A DNA stretch of 6,712 bases from contig JBIOYQ010000167.1 in assembly GCA_044870295.1 (NCBI GenBank), positions 1 to 6,712 of the forward strand, in the 5' to 3' direction. Source of the stretch: AC-52 sp044870295 (GTDB lineage Bacteria > Actinomycetota > UBA4738). The notes below the pieces were generated by a model. It made no database searches, had not been told where the DNA came from, and saw only the letters and a program-made list of their open reading frames with translations. Position numbers and translations under genes: made by a program. Below are positions 1 through 5,384 of the stretch, piece after piece. Each line of letters starts with the position of its first letter. Within the stretch, counting starts at the first letter, position 1.

Positions 1-119
1 TCACGCTGTCGCTGTCGTTCGACCACCGGGTATTGGACGGCGCCGAAGCCGGCAGAGCCATGCACGAGTTCGGCGACCTGTTGGAGAGCCCCTTCCGACT
101 GGGCGCGCTGCCCCGCTAG
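1..119 (+). CDS. 2-oxoacid dehydrogenase E2 (dihydrolipoamide acyltransferase), C-terminal end
   Basis: This is the 3' end of a gene that enters from the left edge; the reading frame starts at base 3 and stops at TAG 117-119, leaving 38 codons. The encoded piece contains DHRVLDG (bases 21-41), the HRxxDG signature of the E2 catalytic domain. Its histidine takes part in acyl transfer between dihydrolipoamide and CoA. The tail, with AGRAMHEFGDLLESP, is the usual last helix of the domain, followed by a few residues. The family forms the core of pyruvate, 2-oxoglutarate or branched-chain 2-oxoacid dehydrogenase complexes. The fragment lacks the lipoyl and E1/E3-binding domains, so I cannot say which complex this is. 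The stop codon lies in a CTAG palindrome shared with the stop of the convergent membrane-protein gene. No separate terminator is visible. Confidence 0.88.
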   Translation, partial: TLSLSFDHRVLDGAEAGRAMHEFGDLLESPFRLGALPR

Positions 120-1201
120 GTCTCGCCGGCCGGCTCGAGTTCCTTTTCCACGGCCTCAGTCGGCACGTCCATCCGGGGCCTGAGCCAAACGTCCCGAATG
201 ACCACCTTGGCCGCGGCGGCCAGGGGCAAGGCCAGCAGGGCTCCGGCGAAGCCCGCCAGCCCGCCGCCGACCAGAACGCTCACGATCACCGCCGCCGGTG
301 AGAGGTCGACCGCCTTCTTCATCACCCTCGGGACGATGACGTAGTTCTCCACCTGCTGGTAGATGACGAAGTACACGACCGTTGCGACGCCCACGCCGAC
401 GGACTTCCCGAGGAACGCCACGGCGACCGCGGCCAGGGCACCCAGCGTGGCGCCGACCGTGGGTATGAGGTCGGCGATCCCGACCCACATCGCCAACGCG
501 GCAGCGAACGGGACGCTGAACGCGCGCAAGAAGATGTACGCGGCCACCCCCGCGATGACGGACGTGGCGATGTTGCCGGAGACGTACCCGCCGATCTTCT
601 CCACGGCTTCCTCGAACATCAGGATGTTGCGGTGGCGGTACGTGCCGCGGAACGTCGCCTCGATCGTGCGCCGGCTCTGGGGCAGCGACATCAGGAAGTA
701 GATCGTTAGGATGCCGATGGTCAGCAAGTTGAAGATGACGCTGGCCACGCTGGCGGTGATGCCGAGCACTCGTCCCAGCGACTGCGACGCCAGAGTGGGC
801 AGGCGGTCCGTGATCTCCTTCAGCTTCGTGGACAGGTGGTACTTGCGCTCGAGGTCCCCCACCCATCCTTGTGAGGTCTGGAGTCTGTTGATGTAGCCGG
901 GTATGTCCGACGCGAGCTGGCGGACCTCGCGGATCAGCGGAGGGATCACCAGGAACGCGAAGAACGCGAGGAACGCCACGGTGGCCAGGAAGATCAGCGT
1001 GACCGCCCAGCCGCGGGAGATGTGCAGCCGCTGCAGGCGCCGGACCGGCGGATCCAGACCCAGGGCCAGGACGGCCGCCACCAGGACCAGGAGCAGCGTT
1101 GACCGGACCGTCCAGGCCGCCGCAACGACCACCAGGACGGCGATCACCGTCAGAGTGGCCTTGGCGTAATGGGACATCGGGGGGAGCCGAGGGACGTCCA
1201 T
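116..1201 (-). CDS. AI-2E family transporter (UPF0118/PerM-like membrane protein)
   Basis: This 361-residue polytopic membrane protein has a length typical of the family. Hydrophobic segments lie at about residues 16-32, 34-49, 66-88, 150-172, 208-226, 230-264, 268-284 and 302-336, with a polar loop at 90-145 between the third and fourth. Family signatures are LDPPVRRLQRL near residue 49, IADLIPTVGATLGA at 242-255, and YQQVENYVIVPRVMKK at 281-296 followed by DLSPAAVIVSVLVGGGLAG. Members have been linked to autoinducer-2 export, Na+/H+ antiport or other small-solute efflux, so the substrate cannot be inferred here. The start is uncertain: ATG at 1201 gives the full ORF, but a second ATG at 1177 (residue 9) sits closer to the first membrane segment, and neither has a clear Shine-Dalgarno. 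The gene converges on the E2 gene with a 4-base overlap and diverges from the small SH3-like gene. Confidence 0.9.
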   Translation of the reverse strand: MDVPRLPPMSHYAKATLTVIAVLVVVAAAWTVRSTLLLVLVAAVLALGLDPPVRRLQRLHISRGWAVTLIFLATVAFLAFFAFLVIPPLIREVRQLASDIPGYINRLQTSQGWVGDLERKYHLSTKLKEITDRLPTLASQSLGRVLGITASVASVIFNLLTIGILTIYFLMSLPQSRRTIEATFRGTYRHRNILMFEEAVEKIGGYVSGNIATSVIAGVAAYIFLRAFSVPFAAALAMWVGIADLIPTVGATLGALAAVAVAFLGKSVGVGVATVVYFVIYQQVENYVIVPRVMKKAVDLSPAAVIVSVLVGGGLAGFAGALLALPLAAAAKVVIRDVWLRPRMDVPTEAVEKELEPAGET

Positions 1202-1288
1202 CGAGCGCTACTGTCGCCCGCCCCGGAGCCCGATTCCAGCACCCTCCCCGATTTGAGGGGACGGCGCACAGTCGATACCGTGGCCGGC
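1202..1288. promoter_or_regulatory. divergent intergenic region between the AI-2E and SH3-like genes
   Basis: These 87 bases separate two divergent starts and must carry the promoter(s) for both if each is transcribed alone. An inverted repeat TCCCC (1245-1249) / GGGGA (1257-1261) with a 7-base centre overlaps the proposed -35 of the rightward promoter and could be an operator, though a 5-bp repeat in GC-rich DNA is weak evidence. On the minus strand only a poor -10 candidate (GACAGT, 1215-1210) lies 8 nt before the AI-2E ATG. I do not call a leftward promoter. Confidence 0.5.
1253..1281 (+). promoter_or_regulatory. candidate leaderless promoter for the SH3-like gene
   Basis: TTGAGG (1253-1258) resembles a -35 element. 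It is followed by a 17-base spacer and TACCGT (1276-1281), which fits the actinobacterial -10 pattern TANNNT. Seven bases later comes ATG at 1289, so transcription would start at or next to the start codon. The absence of a well-placed Shine-Dalgarno before 1289 agrees with leaderless translation. The motif fit and spacing are seen in the sequence; promoter activity is inferred. Confidence 0.45.
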
Positions 1289-1501
1289 ATGCCGCCTCGA
1301 CAGAACTTCGTGAGCCCGAGCGACGTGGGCAAACGGGTGTCGTTCCAGTACGAGCTTCCCAACGGGTACGTGGGCGAGGCGGTCGGGGTCTTCGAGGCGT
1401 GGGACGAGCCCGCCAACACGTACCTGGTGCGGAATCGCCAGGGGGAGCTGGCACGGGTCCCAGCGCTCGGGGTGCGCTACGGCAAGGTCATCCGGGGCTG
1501 A
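1289..1501 (+). CDS. small SH3-like domain protein, 70 aa
   Basis: The predicted product is soluble, with alternating short beta-like stretches: VGKRVSFQYEL at residues 13-23, YVGEAVGVFEAW at 27-38, NTYLVRNRQGELARVP at 43-58 and GVRYGKVIRG at 61-70. The pattern 'GKRVxxxYxLPxG...GEAVGVF...YLVRxRxGExxxVP' recalls the small SH3-like domain at the N-terminus of Rv0428c-type actinobacterial acetyltransferases, here standing alone without a GNAT domain. That assignment is from memory of the fold pattern and is tentative; the function is unknown. I chose ATG 1289 over the upstream in-frame ATG at 1169. The upstream extension is low-complexity, overlaps the divergent gene's 5' end and lacks conserved-looking sequence, and a promoter-like element ends 7 nt before 1289. 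An in-frame GTG at 1280 is an alternative. The 3' end overlaps the convergent response regulator gene by 14 bases. Confidence 0.68.
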   Translation: MPPRQNFVSPSDVGKRVSFQYELPNGYVGEAVGVFEAWDEPANTYLVRNRQGELARVPALGVRYGKVIRG

Positions 1502-1898
1502 TCGTCTCGCCAACCAGCCGGACCAGATCGTCCATGTCGAAGGGCTTGGGCAGGAACGAACCGATGCCCTTTTGGCCCGGGTGGACCTGGTCCCCCAGGC
1601 CGGCCACGGCGGAGACCACGATCACCTTGGGGCGGCGGTGCTCCGACATCTGGCCGGCCTTCTCCAGGACCGCCCACCCGTTGACGTGGGGCAGCATGAG
1701 GTCCAGGACCACGACGTCGGGCTCGAACGCCTCCAGCTCCTCGATCGCCGCCTGCCCCTCCGATGCGACGCGGACCTCGTAGCCCTCGCTCTCGAGGTTG
1801 TACCGCTCGACCCACGCCAGGTCGGCCTCGTCCTCGACGATCAGGACCCGGCCTCGGCTCGTCACCCTCTGACCGTGTGCCTGCCCCATCGAACTCAT
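1488..1898 (-). CDS. single-domain response regulator (CheY-like receiver)
   Basis: The 136-residue protein is essentially one receiver domain with no DNA-binding or enzymatic output domain. The features that matter are the acidic pair E22-D23 in VLIVEDE, phosphoacceptor D66 in VVVLDLMLPHVNG, switch residue S96 in VIVVSA, and K118 in FLPKPF before the last helix. All catalytic residues for phosphorylation are therefore present. Such proteins pass phosphate or allosteric signals to partner proteins. No histidine kinase is in the window, so the partner is unknown. ATG 1898 overlaps the purM stop as ATGA (1895-1898), which favours translational coupling. Alternatives are ATG 1889 and GTG 1865, the latter starting just before the first beta strand. 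The gene is last in the purL-proDH-purF-purM block and overlaps the convergent SH3-like gene by 14 bases. A role in purine metabolism is not implied by the sequence itself. Confidence 0.9.
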   Translation of the reverse strand: MSSMGQAHGQRVTSRGRVLIVEDEADLAWVERYNLESEGYEVRVASEGQAAIEELEAFEPDVVVLDLMLPHVNGWAVLEKAGQMSEHRRPKVIVVSAVAGLGDQVHPGQKGIGSFLPKPFDMDDLVRLVGETISPG

Positions 1899-2935
1899 GC
1901 CCCTCCAGACGTGAACGTGATCCCGGTGCCCGCCCGGACCTCACCGACCCTGACCGCCTCGACGCCAGCCTCACGACAGACCTGGATGACTCGATCGGCG
2001 TCCGCCGACGCGACGGTCACGACCATCCCGATCCCCATATTGAACACGCCGAACAGCTCCTGCGTAGAGAGTCCGGCCGCCTCCGCCACCACGGTGAAGA
2101 TCGGGTGCGGCGTCCAGGTCCTCCTGTCCACCCAAGCGCCGAGCCCCGGCGGCAGGGCCCGCGGAACGTTCTCGTTCCAGCCGCCCCCGGTGATGTGAGC
2201 CGCGGAGTGGATCAGACCGCGGCGGGCCAACCGGAGGACGGCCTCGACGTAGATCGCCGTCGGTTCGAGCAGCTCGTCTCCGAGGCTGCGGCCGACTTCG
2301 GGGACGTCGTCGTCGAGCGATCGCGCGCCGTCCAGCAACGTCCGGCGGATCAGGCTGAACCCATTGGCGTGAACGCCGGTCGATGGCAGGCCGATCAGCG
2401 CGTCGCCTTCCCCCACCAGATGCGGTCCCAGCACGGCGTCCTCGTCGACCACTCCGACGCAGAAGCCGGCGAGGTCGAAGCGCCCCTCCTCCAGCGTTCC
2501 CGGGTGCTCGGCGGTCTCGCCGCCCAGCAGCGCGCAGCCCGCCCGGCGGCAGCCCTCGGCCACGCCGCCCACGATGGCGGCGACGTCCTGGGGCACCACA
2601 CGCCCGACCGCCAGGTAGTCCAGGAAGAACAGCGGCTCGGCCCCGGTGCAGACCACGTCATTCGCGCACATGGCCACGCAGTCGATACCGACCGTGGCCA
2701 GGCGGCCCGTCAGCCAGGCCACCTCCAGCTTGGTCCCAACACCATCGGTGGAGGCGACCAGGAGGCGGCCATCGCCCAGCTTCACCAGGCCGGCGAACCC
2801 GCCCACCGCGTCGACCACCTCGGGGCGTGTCGCCTGCCCGGCCATGGCTCTGATCATCTCGACCGCCCGGTATCCGGCCTCGACGTCGACGCCGGACCTG
2901 CGGTAGGCCTCCCGGCCGGATTCGGAGTGGGACAT
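1895..2935 (-). CDS. purM: phosphoribosylformylglycinamidine cyclo-ligase (AIR synthetase)
   Basis: PurM catalyses the fifth step of de novo purine synthesis, the ATP-dependent ring closure of FGAM to aminoimidazole ribonucleotide, in the cytosol as a homodimer. At 346 residues it matches the usual bacterial length of about 345. Motifs in order: YRRSGVDVEAGYRAVEMI (11-28), the ATP/substrate segment STDGVGTKLE (62-71), VGIDCVAMCANDVV (82-95), GAEPLFFLDYLAVGR (98-112), GGETAEHPG (138-146), DLAGFCVGVVD (154-164), GLPSTGVHANGFSLIRR (182-198), AHITGGGWNENVPRAL (246-261) and FGVFNMGIGM (295-304). The GGGWNENV segment is a slight variant of the common GGGLxENIPR form. The gene follows purF after only 4 bases and is followed by the response regulator with a 4-base overlap, so it is almost certainly cotranscribed with both. 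An imperfect Shine-Dalgarno GGAGAAG lies in the purF tail. The gene appears complete and intact. Confidence 0.97.
   Translation of the reverse strand: MSHSESGREAYRRSGVDVEAGYRAVEMIRAMAGQATRPEVVDAVGGFAGLVKLGDGRLLVASTDGVGTKLEVAWLTGRLATVGIDCVAMCANDVVCTGAEPLFFLDYLAVGRVVPQDVAAIVGGVAEGCRRAGCALLGGETAEHPGTLEEGRFDLAGFCVGVVDEDAVLGPHLVGEGDALIGLPSTGVHANGFSLIRRTLLDGARSLDDDVPEVGRSLGDELLEPTAIYVEAVLRLARRGLIHSAAHITGGGWNENVPRALPPGLGAWVDRRTWTPHPIFTVVAEAAGLSTQELFGVFNMGIGMVVTVASADADRVIQVCREAGVEAVRVGEVRAGTGITFTSGGA
1900..1906 (-). promoter_or_regulatory. ribosome binding site for the response regulator
   Basis: GGAGGGG on the minus strand lies inside the last purM codons, directly before ATG 1898. Spacing is short for ATG 1898 (about 1-3 nt, depending on which bases pair) and long for ATG 1889 (about 10-12 nt), so it does not settle the start alone. 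Together with the ATGA stop/start overlap it supports reinitiation by ribosomes finishing purM. Confidence 0.55.
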
Positions 2936-2939
2936 CCGG

Positions 2940-4376
2940 TCAGAGCTTCTCCAGGACGAACTTGGAAAGCACGTCCTCTTCGACCGGAACGGGGTACTCC
3001 CCGTCGAAGCAGGCGCGGCAGAACGCGTCCTTCGGCCCGTTCGTGCTGGCGATCAGGGCGTCCAGGGACAGGTAGGTGAGCGAGTCCGCGCCGACGAAAT
3101 CGCGGACCGCGGCGACCGACGCGTCGGCTGCGACCAGCTCCTGCCGGGTGGACATGTCGATCCCGTAGAAGCACGGCCACCGGATGGGCGGGCTCACGAT
3201 CCGCAGGTGGACCTGGCTCGCCCCGGCATCCCGGAGCATCTGCACGATCTGTCGTGTAGTGGTGCCGCGGACGATCGAGTCGTCCACGACCACCAGCCGC
3301 TTGCCGGCAATGGCGTCCGGCAGCGGGTTGAGCTTCAGCTTCACGCCTCGCTGGCGGAGGGCCGGGGTGGGCTCGATGAACGTCCGGCCGATGTAGCGGT
3401 TCTTCATCAGTCCTTCCCCGAAGGGGATGCCCGAGGCCTCGGCGAACCCGGCCGCCGCCGAATGGCCGGTGTCGGGGATGGGGATCACCAGGTCGGCTTC
3501 CACCGGAGCCTCGAGGGCCAGGCGCCTCCCCATCTCGCGGCGGGTCTCGTAGACGCTCCGCCCGTACATGCGGGAGTCGGCCCGGGACAGATAGACGAAT
3601 TCGAACAGACACAGGGCAGCTCGCGGCGAAGGCGCGAACCGGACCGACCGGACCCCTCGGTCGTCCAGCATCACCAGCTCGCCGGGTTCGACCTCGCGGA
3701 CATACGTGGCCCCGACCACGTCCAAGGCGCAGGTCTCGGAGGCCAGGCACCACCCGGTGGGCAGACGGCCGATGGCCAGGGGCCGGATTCCGTACGGGTC
3801 GCGCGCCCCGAACACGGTCCGCTCGTCCATCATCACGAAGGAGTACGCCCCCGACAGCGTTGGGAGGACCCGGAGCGCGGCCGCCTCGAGCCCGTCGTCG
3901 AGGTGGGCAGCCAGCAGGGACGCGACCAGGTCCGAATCCGTGGTGGCGCGCCCCCGCCGTCCGGCTTCGCGGGCCAGCTCGGGGGTGTTCACCAGGTTTC
4001 CGTTGTGCCCCAAGGCGATCTTGTGGCGGCCGTGGGACTTGAACGAGGGCTGGGCGTTGTCCCATGTGGTGGACCCGGTGGTGGAGTAGCGGGTATGCCC
4101 GATGCAGAGGTCGCCCTGGAGCGTGGCCAGGGTCCGCTCGTTGAAGACCTGCGACACCAGACCGAGCTCGCGATAGACGACGATCCGCTCGCCGTCGGAG
4201 ACGGCCATGCCGGCCGATTCCTGGCCGCGGTGTTGCAGGGAGAACAAACCGAAGAAGGTGAGGCGGGCCACATCCTCGCCGGGGGCCCACACGCCGAACA
4301 GGCCGCAGGCCTCTCGCGGGCTGTCCTGATCGATGGGAGTCAGCGGGAACGACCTCGGACGCGGCTTCCCCTCCAC
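2940..4376 (-). CDS. purF: amidophosphoribosyltransferase (glutamine PRPP amidotransferase)
   Basis: PurF performs the committed first step of purine synthesis: glutamine plus PRPP gives 5-phosphoribosylamine. With GTG 4376 as start it is 478 residues. Residues 1-23 form a propeptide ending in REA, cleaved to expose nucleophile C24 in CGLFGVW. The glutaminase domain shows LQHRGQESAGM (47-57), GHTRYSTTG (93-101) and GHNGNLVN (123-130). The phosphoribosyltransferase domain carries the PRPP loop VVVDDSIVRGTTT (362-374). Cysteines 256, 402, 453 and 456 (the last two as CRAC) correspond to the 4Fe-4S ligands of the Bacillus subtilis type, so this is the oxygen-sensitive iron-sulfur form. The reading frame stays open far upstream to 5345, but that part is antisense-frame shadow of the proline dehydrogenase gene. 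GTG 4427, overlapping the proDH stop as GTGA, is a possible alternative (495 residues). GTG 4376 is preferred because a -10-like TAGCAT ends 7 nt before it. Confidence 0.95.
   Translation of the reverse strand: MEGKPRPRSFPLTPIDQDSPREACGLFGVWAPGEDVARLTFFGLFSLQHRGQESAGMAVSDGERIVVYRELGLVSQVFNERTLATLQGDLCIGHTRYSTTGSTTWDNAQPSFKSHGRHKIALGHNGNLVNTPELAREAGRRGRATTDSDLVASLLAAHLDDGLEAAALRVLPTLSGAYSFVMMDERTVFGARDPYGIRPLAIGRLPTGWCLASETCALDVVGATYVREVEPGELVMLDDRGVRSVRFAPSPRAALCLFEFVYLSRADSRMYGRSVYETRREMGRRLALEAPVEADLVIPIPDTGHSAAAGFAEASGIPFGEGLMKNRYIGRTFIEPTPALRQRGVKLKLNPLPDAIAGKRLVVVDDSIVRGTTTRQIVQMLRDAGASQVHLRIVSPPIRWPCFYGIDMSTRQELVAADASVAAVRDFVGADSLTYLSLDALIASTNGPKDAFCRACFDGEYPVPVEEDVLSKFVLEKL
2946..2952 (-). 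promoter_or_regulatory. ribosome binding site for purM
   Basis: GGAGAAG on the minus strand lies in the final purF codons, about 10 nt before ATG 2935. It supports this ATG as the purM start and tight purF-purM linkage. The spacing is slightly long. Confidence 0.5.
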
Positions 4377-4383
4377 CGGTCCG

Positions 4384-4389
4384 ATGCTA
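4384..4389 (-). promoter_or_regulatory. candidate -10 element for leaderless purF transcript
   Basis: TAGCAT on the minus strand (4389 to 4384) fits TANNNT and matches 4 of 6 bases of TATAAT. Seven bases separate it from GTG 4376, the same spacing seen before the SH3-like gene at 1289. No good -35 hexamer is present 16-19 bases upstream. No Shine-Dalgarno precedes GTG 4376, which fits a leaderless start; GGAGGGG occurs only just after the start. Activity is inferred. Confidence 0.38.
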
Positions 4390-4400
4390 ACACCGACCTC

Positions 4401-4431
4401 CGACGTGCCCGACCACCGAGTGGTCACGTCG
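4401..4431 (-). terminator. bulged stem-loop spanning the proDH stop codon
   Basis: Inner arms GACCAC (4411-4416) and GTGGTC (4420-4425) enclose a 3-base loop. Outer arms CGACGT (4401-4406) and ACGTCG (4426-4431) extend the stem by 6 bp, with a 4-base bulge (4407-4410) on one side. On the minus-strand transcript this 12-bp structure includes the proDH stop codon and ends before the purF -10 candidate. There is no U-tract, so it is not a canonical intrinsic terminator. Actinobacteria often lack U-tracts, so termination, attenuation or an RNA processing site are all possible. Confidence 0.4.
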
Positions 4432-5371
4432 ATCGAACCGGAGCCGAACCGACGAGATTCCGCAGGACGAACCAGACATTCGCGGGCCGCTCGGCCAGCC
4501 GCCGGAGGTACCACGGGTACCAGTGTTGGCCGTAGGCGATCAGCGTTCGAACGCGGAATCCGTCGGCCGACAGCCGGATCTGATCCGCCGACCTGATCCC
4601 GTACAGCATCTGGACCTCGAACTCGCGACGCTGGCGACCCGCGGCCTGGGCGGTGCGGTCGATCCGGTCGATCAGGCGCACGTCGTGCGAGGCGACGGCC
4701 AGCCTCGCTCCACCTACTTCCACGCGCTCCAGGGACTGCATCGCCAGCCGGAAGAACGCCTCGTTGATCGCCCGCTTGTTCCCCACCACGATCTCGGGCG
4801 GTTCCCGGTACGCGCCCTTCACCAGACGGACCCAGCCCCCGGCCGCCAGCACGTTGGAGAGATCTTGCGCGGTGCGGCGCAGATACACCTGGAGGCACAC
4901 CCCGACGTTGGCGTGCCCCGCCCGGAGCCGCTGGTAGATGTCGAGGGTCCGGTCGACGTATGGGTGCGCTTCCATGTCGATCCACACCGCGTTGCCCTTC
5001 TCCGCGGCCGCCTCGGCCAGGCGCTCGAGGTTGCGGAAGGCCACTTCGGGGTCGAGGTCGAGGCCCAGGTGGGTCAGCTTCACGGAGATCTCGATGTCGA
5101 GCCCTTCGGCGGCGATGCGATCGAGCGCCTTCAGGTAGTCGGCGACTACCTGATCGGCTTCCTCGCCGGTGGTGACGCCCTCGCCCAGCTCCGTGAACGT
5201 GCCGGTGATGCCGCGCGCGGCCAGTCCTCGAGCCGCTCGGATGGCGTCGTCCAGGGTCTCCCCCGGCATGAACTTCCGAACCGCCCCCTTCACTAATCGG
5301 TAGCGAGGCAGCCGCTTGCGGAGGGTCTTGTTCTCCGAGGCCCACAGCAGGGCCCTCCGCATCAGTCCCAT
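4424..5371 (-). CDS. proline dehydrogenase (monofunctional, FAD-dependent)
   Basis: The 315-residue protein has the length of stand-alone bacterial proline dehydrogenases, which oxidise L-proline to pyrroline-5-carboxylate with FAD and pass electrons to the membrane quinone pool. The barrel motifs appear in order: EISVKLTHLGLDLD (94-107), VWIDMEAHPYVDRTLDIY (129-146), GVCLQVYLRRTAQDL (157-171), RLVKGAYREP (182-191), ASHD (227-230), FEVQMLYGIR (251-260), and the proline-binding C-terminal helix WYPWYLRRLAERPANV (284-299) with its paired arginines. No aldehyde dehydrogenase domain is fused, so P5C oxidation would need a separate enzyme, not in the window. ATG 5371 begins 13 bases after the purL stop, with only a weak purine-rich stretch (GGGGCAGAG) as ribosome site. 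The gene interrupts the purL-purF-purM order, and stem-loops lie just upstream and at its stop. Its base composition looks like that of its neighbours. Older names are putA or fadM/putB, but I assign no symbol. Confidence 0.92.
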   Translation of the reverse strand: MGLMRRALLWASENKTLRKRLPRYRLVKGAVRKFMPGETLDDAIRAARGLAARGITGTFTELGEGVTTGEEADQVVADYLKALDRIAAEGLDIEISVKLTHLGLDLDPEVAFRNLERLAEAAAEKGNAVWIDMEAHPYVDRTLDIYQRLRAGHANVGVCLQVYLRRTAQDLSNVLAAGGWVRLVKGAYREPPEIVVGNKRAINEAFFRLAMQSLERVEVGGARLAVASHDVRLIDRIDRTAQAAGRQRREFEVQMLYGIRSADQIRLSADGFRVRTLIAYGQHWYPWYLRRLAERPANVWFVLRNLVGSAPVRST

Positions 5372-5384
5372 CGCTCTGCCCCGC

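Noticed and set aside
125..134. Ten-base palindrome GCCGGCCGGC followed by a T-rich stretch, as a terminator for the E2 gene
   Set aside because: A self-complementary palindrome can only fold with about 3 bp and a 4-base loop, and the T-rich stretch is interrupted. It is better explained as GC-rich coding sequence.
1202..1215. GACAGT 8 nt before the AI-2E ATG as a leaderless promoter
   Set aside because: It lacks the first T of TANNNT and has no supporting -35. The start itself is uncertain (ATG 1201 or 1177).
156..1454. 432-residue minus-strand open frame overlapping the AI-2E gene
   Set aside because: It is an alternative frame of the AI-2E gene, Arg/Pro/Gly-rich and without hydrophobic segments. 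The AI-2E frame carries all the family motifs.
2916..2939. Inverted repeat CCGGAT/ATCCGG enclosing the purM start codon, as a translational switch
   Set aside because: Six base pairs across a 12-base loop are easily expected by chance at this GC content, and no extension or competing structure is visible.
1763..3079. Long plus-strand open frame opposite purM and the response regulator
   Set aside because: The product is rich in Arg, Pro, Gly and Ala with no recognisable domain. The opposite strand carries purM and the receiver with every family motif.
3207..4535. Long plus-strand open frame opposite purF
   Set aside because: It is an antisense shadow of purF with no domain-like pattern and no start signal.
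4377..5345. In-frame extension of purF giving an 801-residue protein with a long Arg/Gly/Pro-rich N-terminal region
   Set aside because: The extension overlaps the full, well-conserved proline dehydrogenase gene in another frame and has the composition typical of a shadow frame in GC-rich DNA. PurF needs its catalytic cysteine near the N-terminus.
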